From contig OY969762.1 of the NCBI GenBank assembly GCA_963702835.1, positions 2,852,001 to 2,916,000 on the forward strand: DNA of 64,000 nt, read 5' to 3'. Positions 7,637 to 15,682 of this stretch are shown piece after piece; position 1 is the stretch's first letter; the number at the start of each line of letters is the position of its first letter. A program made the translations under genes and the position numbers. Source of the stretch: JAFGAV01 sp041479055. GTDB lineage: Bacteria; Acidobacteriota; Aminicenantia; Aminicenantales; JAFGAV01. A model generated the notes under the pieces. It searched no databases. It was not told where the DNA came from and saw nothing but the letters and a program-made list of their open reading frames with translations.

Positions 7637-9657
7637 TTAGGTACTAGGGAGAGGGCTTTTGATAAGCTTTAAGAAATCGGTTTCGGAGAGGATGACGAGG
7701 CCCAGCTTTTGAGCCTTGGCCAGTTTGGAGCCGGGCGTTTCACCGGCCACGACATGGGTCGTTTTCTTAGTGACGTCCGCTTGCACCATCCCGCCCAACT
7801 GCTCGACCAGCCGGCCGGCTTCCTCGCGGCTGAAAGAGTTCAAGCCGCCGGTGAAGACGAAGACTTTACCCCGAAGGGGGCCTTCGGCCTTGGGCTTCTT
7901 CAAGCCGGAAAAGTTCAGCCCCGCCTCTTTGAGGGCGCCCAGCAGCTCCTTGTTTTCAGGCTGCTGGAAGAAGAAAACGATACTCTCCGCCACTTTCGGC
8001 CCAACCTCGGGGATCCGCATCAAATCGTCGTTTGAAGCCCGGCTGAGCGCGGCCAGGTCGCCGAAGTGTTCGGCCAGGTCGAGCGCCGTCCGCTCTCCGA
8101 CGTGCCGGATGCCCAGGGCAAAGATCAGGGCCGAGACGTCGCGCTGCTTGGACCCTTCGATCTGGTCCAGCAGGTTCTGAGCGCTCTTCGTCCCCATTCT
8201 TTCCAGTTTGACCAGGTCGTCCTGCCGAAGCCGGTAGACGTCGGGGATCTGCCTGACCAGCCCTTTGTCCAGCAGATGGTCCACCAGGGCTTCGCCCAAG
8301 CCCTCGATGTCCATGGCCCGCCGGGAAGCGAAATGGAGGATCGATTCCCGGAGCCGGGCTGGACAAGAAGGGTTGGAACAGCGGGAGATGACCTCTCCCT
8401 CGGGCTTGAATGTTTTGGAATGACAAATGGGGCACTTGCTGGGGAAGCGGAATTTCTTTTCCCGGCCCGTGCGGCGCTCCTTCATGACCGCCACCACCCT
8501 GGGGATGACATCCCCGCTGCGTTCGATAAGGACGAAGTCGCCGATGCGCACGTCCTTGCGCTTGAGCTCCTCTTCGTTGTGGAGGGTCGAACGGCTGATG
8601 GTCGTGCCCGACAGCTTGACCGGCTCCAGGACGGCCACCGGCGTCAGGGCCCCGGTCCGGCCCACCTGGACGATGATATCCTGAACTCGCGTGGTGGCCT
8701 GACGAGCCGGGAACTTGAAGGATATGGCCCAGCGCGGCGTTTTGGCGGTGAGGCCCAGCTGCCGGCGCTGCTCCTGGTCGTCCACCTTGACCACCACTCC
8801 GTCGCAGTCATAATCGATCGAGTCCCGCTTGTCCTTCCATTCCTCCCAGTAGGCGATGACCTCCTCCAAAGTCCGGCAGCGCCGGGAATGAGGGTTGGTC
8901 TTGAAACCGAGAGCCTTGAGCCTGGTCAGCGTTTCCCATTGAGTGGGCGGCTCCCGATCCTGGAGATAGAGGGTGTAAAGAAAAATTCCCAGCTCCCGGC
9001 CGGCCACTAGGCTAGGGTCCAGGAGGCGGATGGAACCGGCGGCCGCGTTGCGCGGGTTGGCGAAAAGCGACTCGCCGTTGTCCTCGCGCTCCTGGTTAAT
9101 TTTAGTGAAGGAGGCGAAGGGCAGATAGATTTCCCCCCTGGCCTCCACCCCCCGCGTCTCGGGAATGGTCAAGGGCAGGCTCTTGATGGTCTTGACGTTG
9201 GCCGTGACGTCGTCCCCCCGCTGGCCGTCCCCGCGGGTCACGGCCTGAATGTATTTTCCCTCCTGGTAACGGAGGGCGATGCCCAGCCCATCGATCTTGA
9301 GCTCGGCCACATAGCGGATCTCGGCGGAGGGCAGCAGCCGATGCAGGCGGGCCTCGAACTCCCGAAGTTCCTCAACGCTGTAACAGTTGTCCAGGCTGAG
9401 CATGGGCAAGCCGTGGCTGACGGTGGCGAAGCCCTCCACCGGTTTCCCCCCACCCGCTGGGTGGGCGATTCGGGCGTGATGAGGTCGGGGTGGCGATTTT
9501 CCAGGTTCTTCAGCTCGGCCATGAGCCGGTCGAACTCCGCATCGGAGATCTGAGGATCGTTGTCCACATAATACTTCTTCTCGTGGCACTCGATTTCGCG
9601 GCGAAGCCGGACCAGTCGTTTGGCCGCTTGCTCCCGGGACAGCGCAGAGGACGGCAT
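7637..9657 (-). CDS. ligA: NAD-dependent DNA ligase LigA, frameshifted
   Basis: NAD+-dependent DNA ligase, essential for replication. The start at 9657 (MPSSALSREQAAKRLVRLRR) opens domain Ia with EKKYYVDNDPQISDAEFD. The frame breaks at a run of six C (9446-9451 on the plus strand) after TPTQRVGG-type sequence and continues in another frame with KPVEGFATVSHGLPMLSL. Adding one G on the coding strand restores an uninterrupted protein of about 673 residues, the normal LigA size. Downstream are the adenylation motif ELKIDG, the OB fold, a four-Cys zinc finger (CPIC ... CSNPSCP), helix-hairpin-helix repeats and a C-terminal BRCT domain (GKVFVFTGGL). A homopolymer indel in the assembly is the simplest explanation. 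Confidence 0.92.
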
Positions 9658-9711
9658 TCCTGACTCCTCGCCTATTATTTTACGAAAAAGAACCGGTGCC
9701 GGGGAAGAGCC

Positions 9712-10899
9712 TCAACGGATGCCCAAGCGGCTCTTGGTGTCGGTGATCAGCTTGTTGAACTCGCTGATGACCTGGGCCTGAGTCGCTTTGAGGGGTTCCA
9801 GTTTCTTTTTCTCGGCCTCGATCTGGTCGAGCATAGTTTTCATCTCTTTCTTGTCGGCGGCGGTCAGGGCATCCTCTTCTTTATCGCCGTACTTCGTGTT
9901 GTAGGCCTTGGTCAGATCGTCGATTTTCTTGTTGGCGGCCGTGATCTGGTTGACGGAATCGTTCCACTTGATGTCTTTATTGGTGGTGAAGAACAGATTT
10001 TCAGCCAGGGCCATGGCCTGCTTGGAATTGGCCTGGGACAGGAAGGCCGCCTCGAGCAGGTAGCGGATGGCTTCGTTGGCCTGGGCCGGGTTGGCTTCGG
10101 CCTCCTTGGCCAGAATGATGCCGATGTTGTAGGCGATGTCGCCGCTCTTCTTCCTGGTGTAGATCTCCTTGAACACGGCCATGGCCTCGTCCCTCCGTCC
10201 GCCATGGTAGAGGGCGCGGGCCAGGAGCATGCCGGTGGCTTCGTCCTTGGCCGAGGAATAGAGCGTCCGATAGAGTTTCTCCGCCTCGGCATAGTTCTTG
10301 GCGTCCATCAGCGATTTGCCCATCTTGTTCAGGTCGGCCAGGATCTGCTTATTCTTGAGGATGTTGTAGGACTGGATGTAGGAATCGAGGGATCCCTTGG
10401 TGTCCTTCGATTTTTCGCAAGCCTGGGCATGGACGTAATACCCGGCGCCGATCATCTGATTCCACTGCGAGGAGGAGGCGCCGCCGTCATCCCTGTTCTT
10501 ATTGGCCCTGGCCAGCTCTATAGCCTGAAGAGAATAGCTCTTGGCTTTCTCCAGGTTCTGGCCGCTCTGAACATGGACGCCGGCCACGGTCACCAGGACT
10601 TGATACTTGGTCAAGTCGTCCAACCCGCTCAGGGCCAGGGCTTTCTCGCCGGATTCGGTGGTTTCTCTGGCAGTCTTGCCCGAATAGGACAGCAGGCACA
10701 AGTTGGCGTAGGCGAAGTTTTCGTACTGATTTCCTTTTCCGCCGTATTTGGCTAGAAAATCCTTGAGGAGCTGCGCTTTTTGACTCTGGCCCTGGGCCGT
10801 CATGGCCTTGATATAGGCTTCGCTAGCTTCGTCCTGGGCCGCCAGCCGGCCGAAGGCCAGCAGGAGCATAACGATCATGGTCCAGGCGGTTCTTTTCAT
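9712..10899 (-). CDS. secreted TPR-type protein of unknown role
   Basis: Protein of 395 residues. I start at the ATG at 10899 because it opens a signal peptide (MKRTAWTMIVMLLLAFGRLAAQ, cleavage probably after LAA); the frame extends upstream to 11046 but that part is not signal-like. The mature protein is helical, with TPR-like pairs such as AEKLYRTLYSSAKDEATGMLLARALYH (about 220-250) and a C-terminal coiled coil rich in Lys/Glu (residues about 330-385). It probably acts in the periplasm as a scaffold. No catalytic motif is seen and I do not recognise a named family. Confidence 0.7.
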   Translation of the reverse strand: MKRTAWTMIVMLLLAFGRLAAQDEASEAYIKAMTAQGQSQKAQLLKDFLAKYGGKGNQYENFAYANLCLLSYSGKTARETTESGEKALALSGLDDLTKYQVLVTVAGVHVQSGQNLEKAKSYSLQAIELARANKNRDDGGASSSQWNQMIGAGYYVHAQACEKSKDTKGSLDSYIQSYNILKNKQILADLNKMGKSLMDAKNYAEAEKLYRTLYSSAKDEATGMLLARALYHGGRRDEAMAVFKEIYTRKKSGDIAYNIGIILAKEAEANPAQANEAIRYLLEAAFLSQANSKQAMALAENLFFTTNKDIKWNDSVNQITAANKKIDDLTKAYNTKYGDKEEDALTAADKKEMKTMLDQIEAEKKKLEPLKATQAQVISEFNKLITDTKSRLGIR

Positions 10900-11130
10900 G
10901 GTCAACCTCGCAACAAAATTTCGATGAATGATAGCCTGCAACTTGCCGAAAGTCAATATGACCGGAATCCAGCCATTCTCCATTTCAGCCGACGCTTTCA
11001 GAATTGACAGCATGATCTTCCTTATTCCTAAAATATAAGAGTGCAAATTTTATGCCAAGGCTGCAAACTACTGAATCTGTATCTATCTTTCCTAACCGTT
11101 GGATATCCGCTAAAATAGCGGCGGGCGGAA

Positions 11131-12066
11131 ATGACCGAATTTCCCGAACTTTTTGAAGCGGGCCTGGGCAAACCTCTGTGCCGGGATGTCCCGCTGAGCC
11201 AGATGTCCAGCTTCCGGATCGGGGGTCCGGCTGACTTCTTTTTCGAAGCCGGATCCGCGGAAGAGCTTAAAACAGCCGTCCGTCTGGCGCGGCGGCATGG
11301 CCGGAACTATTTCGTCATAGGCGGCGGCACTAATATTCTTTTTGATGACGCCGGCTACCGGGGGTTGATCATCAAGAATGCCGCCCGCGGCTTGACCTTG
11401 GTCCGGAATGATGCTTTGGTCGAAGCCCTGTCCGGGACCAGGCTGGCCGATCTTGTTGAATTCGCCGCCTCCCATGGGTTGGCCGGCCTCGAATATCTGG
11501 CCGGGATACCGGGCACGGTCGGGGGGGCGGTCTTCGGCAATGCCGGCGCCTTTGGCCGGAGCATCGGCGAACGGCTCTCCGAGGCCGTCCTCTTTGACCG
11601 GGCTGACCGGGAGGTCTGCGTCGGCCGGGAGCATTTTGCCTTCTCCTACCGCCGTTCTTCCCTGAGACAGGAGCGGGTTGTTCTGCTGAGGGCGGCCTTC
11701 CGCCTGCAGCCCGGCCAGAAGGAGAAGATTCGGGGCGATATGGACTGCTTCCTCGAACAGAGAAAGGCTCGACAACCGGCCTGGCCGACAGCCTGCGCCG
11801 GCTGCTATTTCAAAAACCCCGAGCGGCCCGACGGGTCCCGGATCTCGGCCGGCAAACTGCTGGAGGAGGCCGGAGCCGGAGAGCTGAGCTCCGGAGAGGC
11901 GGCGGTCTCTTCCGCTCACTGTAATTTCATCATCAACCTGGGCCAAGCCAAGGCCTCCGATGTTCTGCGCCTGGCGGAAGAATTGAAAAACAAAGTCCGG
12001 AAACGATTCGGTCAGGAGCTGGAGGAAGAGGTCATCTACCTCGCAGCAACCGATTCAATGTCCTGA
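11131..12066 (+). CDS. murB: UDP-N-acetylenolpyruvoylglucosamine reductase
   Basis: MurB, 311 residues, the FAD- and NADPH-dependent second step of peptidoglycan precursor synthesis, following MurA (14018-15277 here). The FAD-binding stretches are visible: MSSFRIGGPADFF, VIGGGTNILFDD and GLEYLAGIPGTVGGAVFGNAG. The YRRSSLR segment and GCYFKNP with ISAGKLLEEAG near the C-terminus match type II MurB proteins. The last 35 bases overlap the convergent gene on the minus strand, which is unusual but both ends look genuine. Confidence 0.95.
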   Translation: MTEFPELFEAGLGKPLCRDVPLSQMSSFRIGGPADFFFEAGSAEELKTAVRLARRHGRNYFVIGGGTNILFDDAGYRGLIIKNAARGLTLVRNDALVEALSGTRLADLVEFAASHGLAGLEYLAGIPGTVGGAVFGNAGAFGRSIGERLSEAVLFDRADREVCVGREHFAFSYRRSSLRQERVVLLRAAFRLQPGQKEKIRGDMDCFLEQRKARQPAWPTACAGCYFKNPERPDGSRISAGKLLEEAGAGELSSGEAAVSSAHCNFIINLGQAKASDVLRLAEELKNKVRKRFGQELEEEVIYLAATDSMS

Positions 12067-12895
12067 TCTTTTCGGCCGGAAGACCGGCGCGGCCGGACAT
12101 GGGCAAGGCCTCCCGGGAAAGAATCCGATAAACTTTTCGACAGGCGGGGTAGGGGCGCAAGGCTTGAAGATGCCGGGCCACCGTTTTGGCATCGCCCCGG
12201 GCGACCGGTCCGGTCAGAGCCTGTTCTGCGCCAAATTTTTTTACATGATGTAAAGTTCCTTCGACCATCGGCCATAGAAACTGTTCGGCCTGCCTGCCGG
12301 TCAGCCCCGTTTTTTTCAGCAGCCCGGCTGCCAGATGAAACAGGACAACGCTGTGGTTGGAGGCCATGCTGCAGGCCGCGTGGGTGAGGGGTTTATCCGC
12401 AGCCCGAATGGCGACGGGACGAGCGCCCAGCCGGAGTGCGATTTTCCGCCCGAGACGGCAGGCTTCCGGGTCACCCTCCAGGCTGACGAAAATCCCCTTA
12501 AAGGCGGAAGGAGACATTCCTTTCCGGGGGAAAGACTGCCCGGGATGGAAGGAGGCGATGGACGCGCCGCGCTGCCGGAGCGGCCGGAGGATAACGGAGC
12601 CGAGAAGCCCGCTGCAATGAAAAATTGTTTTCCTCTTCCAGTCAACAGCAGAACGGGCCAGACGGCCTGTTTCTTTCTCCAGGATGTCATCGGGCAAGCA
12701 GAGAAAGAGGATGTCCGCCTCTCGAGCCGCCTGCACATTATCGGCCATGGCCCGGCCTGTGCCGATCAAGCGGCGGCTCTGGGAGGCCAGGCGGAGGTTG
12801 AGGTCGGAGACGGCCCGGACCGCGCACTTGCTCCTGGACAGAGCCCGGCCCAGGGTTGTCCCCAGCCTCCCCCCGCCGATGATTGCTGTTCTCAT
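12032..12895 (-). CDS. Rossmann-fold protein of the DUF2520 type
   Basis: Protein of 287 residues with an N-terminal NAD(P)-binding fold (AIIGGGRLGTTLGRAL, residues 4-19) and a C-terminal helical domain (ACSMASNHSVVLFHLAAGLL). This layout, with the HCSGLLG and SFHPGQSFP segments, matches the family of Rossmann-like proteins with a DUF2520 domain, related to F420-dependent oxidoreductases and pyrroline-5-carboxylate reductases. The substrate is unknown. Its start overlaps the end of the following NYN gene (upstream on the minus strand) by four bases, and its end overlaps murB by 35 bases. Confidence 0.82.
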   Translation of the reverse strand: MRTAIIGGGRLGTTLGRALSRSKCAVRAVSDLNLRLASQSRRLIGTGRAMADNVQAAREADILFLCLPDDILEKETGRLARSAVDWKRKTIFHCSGLLGSVILRPLRQRGASIASFHPGQSFPRKGMSPSAFKGIFVSLEGDPEACRLGRKIALRLGARPVAIRAADKPLTHAACSMASNHSVVLFHLAAGLLKKTGLTGRQAEQFLWPMVEGTLHHVKKFGAEQALTGPVARGDAKTVARHLQALRPYPACRKVYRILSREALPMSGRAGLPAEKIRTLNRLLRGR

Positions 12896-13371
12896 CGTTT
12901 CTTCCTTTGAAAAAGATCAAGCCACAGGCTGGTCTCGAGCGGAGTAGGGAATTCCGGCCGCTTGGCCAGCTCCCGGTCCTGGCGGGCTTTCTTTAAGACA
13001 TTCTTTAGCTCTCGCCCAAACTCTTCGCTTTTCATCACCGCCGCCCCGCGAGAGCGGGCCTGGGTTCTGACCTCTCGGTCCGAGCTGACGACATAAAACT
13101 TCCGGCGGTCGAAAGGAAGGCTGAGCCTCTCCTGGATGACGTCGTCCGCTTTTTGGCCCGGCGGGGGGAAAAGCACCTCAAACTTGGGACCGAGCTTCCG
13201 GCCTTCCAGGTCATCATCCGGAGGGCCGTCAAAGACGAGGATGATGCGGCGCCGGGTGAAACGTTGAAAGACCAGGAGCTTGCCCACCAGGCGGAAGCGG
13301 GATTCGCGGTCGCGGCTCTCTCCGGGGGCGAGGTACCCTAGGAGGTTGTTGCCGTCGATGAGGGTGGCCAT
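12892..13371 (-). CDS. YacP-like NYN domain protein, putative RNase
   Basis: Protein of 159 residues with a NYN/PIN-like fold: LIDGNNLLGYL at 4-14 supplies the first acidic residue, IILVFDGPPDDD the second, and YVVSSDREVRTQARSRGAAVM the third (SSDxxV). These are the hallmarks of YacP/Rae1-type endoribonucleases, which in Bacillus cleave mRNA at the ribosome. The C-terminal part is charged. It is translationally coupled (four-base overlap) to the DUF2520 gene. RNase activity is inferred from the fold. Confidence 0.8.
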   Translation of the reverse strand: MATLIDGNNLLGYLAPGESRDRESRFRLVGKLLVFQRFTRRRIILVFDGPPDDDLEGRKLGPKFEVLFPPPGQKADDVIQERLSLPFDRRKFYVVSSDREVRTQARSRGAAVMKSEEFGRELKNVLKKARQDRELAKRPEFPTPLETSLWLDLFQRKKR

Positions 13372-13405
13372 GGGCTGCGGCGCAGGCTTGGGGGAGCGCC
13401 TTTTC

Positions 13406-13621
13406 TCAGAGGGTGGTCGATTCCCCCGGCTTGAGGATGATGACCTCGGCCAGGGGGCCCACCTTCTTCTTAAACTCCTGGGGATCGACGCTGACGGCAG
13501 GGAAGGTTCCGTAGTGGATGGGGACGACTTTTTTCGGCCGGATGAAATCCACCGCCTTGCCCGCCGAGGCCGGGCTCATGGTGTAGCGGTCGCCGATGGG
13601 CAGCCAGGTGACTTTGATCAT
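13406..13621 (-). pseudogene. internally deleted metallo-beta-lactamase-fold hydrolase
   Basis: A 71-residue frame with a strong ribosome binding site (GGAGGG, six bases before ATG). It begins MIKVTW, like the N-terminus of UlaG-type metal-dependent hydrolases (usually MKITWLGHA...), then jumps straight to LPIGDRYTMSPASAGKAVDF and ends VIPIHYGTFPA-like and LKPGEST sequence, the C-terminal quarter of the same family. About 150 residues in the middle, including the HxHxDH metal site, are missing although the frame is intact. This looks like an in-frame internal deletion, real or from assembly. It is unlikely to be an active enzyme. Confidence 0.7.
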
Positions 13622-13664
13622 GATTCCCTCCTCAGATGACGACCTCTGGGCAGCCGGCCCGGGA

Positions 13665-14009
13665 TCAGCCCGGCGGCCAGGTCATCTTCCGGCCGCCCAG
13701 GAGATGGAAGTGGAGATGGGGAACCTCCTGGCCCGAATCGCGGCCGGTGTTGAGCACGATCCGGTAGCCCGTTCCCTCCAGGTTTTTTTTACGGGCGATG
13801 TCTCGGGCCAGAAGCAGGAGGCGGCCCAGCAGGCCGGACCTCTCCTCGGAAGCTTCGACCAGGGAGGAGAAATGGTCCTTGGGGATGAGCAGGATGTGGC
13901 AGGGGGCTTGAGGCCTGATGTCCTCGAAGGCCAGCACGGCTTCGTCCTCATAGACCACCCGGGCCGGGATCTGGCGGCTGATGATCTTGCAGAATAGACA
14001 ATCGCTCAT
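13665..14009 (-). CDS. HIT family nucleotide-binding protein
   Basis: HIT (histidine triad) protein of 114 residues, of the HinT type that hydrolyses AMP-lysine and similar phosphoramidates. MSDCLFCKIISRQIPARVVYEDE is the classical N-terminus, with one Cys pair (CLFC) that often binds zinc; the His triad is HLHFHLLGG near the C-terminus (about 98-106). It ends in TWPPG as do many HinT proteins. It lies eight bases after murA on the same strand. Confidence 0.95.
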   Translation of the reverse strand: MSDCLFCKIISRQIPARVVYEDEAVLAFEDIRPQAPCHILLIPKDHFSSLVEASEERSGLLGRLLLLARDIARKKNLEGTGYRIVLNTGRDSGQEVPHLHFHLLGGRKMTWPPG

Positions 14010-14017
14010 ATGAAACC

Positions 14018-15277
14018 TCAGGCGCTGATGCGCTCTATGGAAGCGCCCAGGCGGCGCAGCTTTTCCTCGATGTTCTCGTAGCCGCGGTCGATGTGCTCCA
14101 CATCGTTGATGACGGTCCAGCCTTTGGCCACCAGCCCGGCCAGGATGAGGGAGGCCGAAGCCCTGAGGTCGGTAGCCGTGACCTCCGCCCCGGACAGCGG
14201 CGTCGGGCCGCGGATGATGGCCTTATCGCCGGAGACCTCGATGCTGGCCCCCAGACGCAGCAGTTCGTTGACGTGGGAGAAGCGCCGCTCGAAGATGGTC
14301 TCGGTGATGATGGAAGTGCCGTTGGCCCGCGTCATGAGGACCATGAACTGGGCCTGCATGTCGGTGGGGAAGCCGGGATAGGGCGAGGTGGTGATGTCCT
14401 GGGAGCGGATGACTTCGCTGCCCGTGACCCGCACCTTGTTTTTTTTGACTTCGACCTTGGCTCCCGAGATGCGCAGCTTGTCGATGACCGTGCTCAAGTG
14501 TGTAGGCTCGACGTCGGTTAACAGAAGGTTGCCCCGGGTTAAAGCGCCGGCCACCAGGAAGGTCCCGGCCTCGATCCGGTCGGGGATGATGTCGTGGACG
14601 GCCCCGCCCAGCTCCGTCACGCCCTTGATCCTCATCACCTCTTGGCCCAGCCCCTCAATCTTGGCGCCCATCTTGACCAAGAGCTGGCCGAGGCTGACCA
14701 CCTCCGGCTCGCGCGCGCAGTTGTGCAGCACGGTCTCCCCGCGGGCCAGGCAGGCGGCCATCACCAGGTTCTCCGTGCCGCCTACGGTTTTTTTCTCGAA
14801 GGTGATGTCGGCTCCTTGGAGATGGGAGGCCTCGGCGGTGATGTAGCCGTGTTTCAGAGTGATATTGGCCCCCAACTTCTGCAGGCCGTTCATGTGCAGG
14901 TCGATGGGGCGGAGGCCGATGGCGCAGCCGCCGGGCAGGGCCACCACTGCTTTGCCGCTGCGGGCCAGCATCGGTCCCAGGACCAGGATGGAGGCCCGCA
15001 TGGCCCGCACCAGTTCGTAGGTGGCTTCAGCGGAGATGATCGTTTTGACTTCCAGGGCCAGAGTGTTGCGGCGGAGATGAGAATCGGCGCCCAGCCCCTT
15101 CATCAGGGTCAGGATGGTGTGGACATCCTTGACTAGAGGGACGTTGCGCAGCTCAACCTTGTCCTGAGTGAGGAGCGAGGCGGCGATGGCCGGCAAGACG
15201 GCGTTCTTCGAACCGCTGATCTTGACCGTCCCCTTAAGCTTGAGCCCCTCGCGGCCCGCAATTTTGATTTTTTCCAT
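14018..15277 (-). CDS. murA: UDP-N-acetylglucosamine 1-carboxyvinyltransferase
   Basis: MurA, 419 residues, adds enolpyruvate from PEP to UDP-GlcNAc, the first committed step of peptidoglycan synthesis. The N-terminus has LKGTVKISGSKNAVLPAIAA with the substrate Lys/Asn pair. The catalytic Cys loop appears as LPGGCAIGLRPIDLH, so the enzyme should be fosfomycin-sensitive in principle. The PYPGFPTDMQAQFM and ETIFERRFSHVNEL stretches are also typical. The length is standard. It is followed by the HIT gene. Confidence 0.97.
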   Translation of the reverse strand: MEKIKIAGREGLKLKGTVKISGSKNAVLPAIAASLLTQDKVELRNVPLVKDVHTILTLMKGLGADSHLRRNTLALEVKTIISAEATYELVRAMRASILVLGPMLARSGKAVVALPGGCAIGLRPIDLHMNGLQKLGANITLKHGYITAEASHLQGADITFEKKTVGGTENLVMAACLARGETVLHNCAREPEVVSLGQLLVKMGAKIEGLGQEVMRIKGVTELGGAVHDIIPDRIEAGTFLVAGALTRGNLLLTDVEPTHLSTVIDKLRISGAKVEVKKNKVRVTGSEVIRSQDITTSPYPGFPTDMQAQFMVLMTRANGTSIITETIFERRFSHVNELLRLGASIEVSGDKAIIRGPTPLSGAEVTATDLRASASLILAGLVAKGWTVINDVEHIDRGYENIEEKLRRLGASIERISA

Positions 15278-15348
15278 GCGCGGCCATTGTAGCGGAGGAG
15301 CGGGCGGAATTCAACTTACGGAGGCTACGGGAAGAACCTTAAAAAAGA

Positions 15349-15597
15349 GGGATGGCCGGAACGGTCTCGCTCCCGGGAAGGTTTTTAACGCCGTTCCCTT
15401 CGCCGTCTTCTCAGCGCCTGTGGAACTCGCACAATTGATTTCAACTTTTCAGGCCAGCTCATTGGAATTTAATTTTTCTTCCAAGTTCATCAAGAGGCTC
15501 AAACATCCTCGGCGCCCCGCTAAACGGGGTCCCTTGGAAGCCGGCTCGGGAAGGCTAAACCTTCCCTGATGGTCGCTTCGACCGCCCCGGCCATCCC
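15349..15597. repeat. 249-bp element with 11-bp inverted ends and serial hairpins
   Basis: The 404 bases between murA and the oxidoreductase gene contain no gene. GGGATGGCCGG (15349-15359) and its exact complement CCGGCCATCCC (15587-15597) bound the element, with an imperfectly matched A/G-rich flank outside each. The right half (15505-15585) is a string of small hairpins: CGCCCC/GGGG, GGGAAGG-CTAAA-CCTTCCC and GGTCG-CTT-CGACC. That half has a close homologue at 60384-60503. The left half (15360-15480) is less structured and AT-richer near 15440-15480. Confidence 0.65.
15485..15590 (+). repeat. hairpin-string repeat, copy A
   Basis: About 106 bases that match, in inverted orientation, 60384-60503. 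Over the best 90 bases (from ACATCCTCGGCGCCCC to CGCCCCGGCC) I count five substitutions and one two-base gap. The core of three consecutive stem-loops is conserved between copies, including compensated positions in loops. Confidence 0.75.
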
Positions 15598-15682
15598 CTT
15601 TAGACAAAGGCTATGACACTTGAAGGTCTGCTACATAAAGTAATTTGAATTCTTCCCGGAGGAAGAGAGGATGACCATAATT

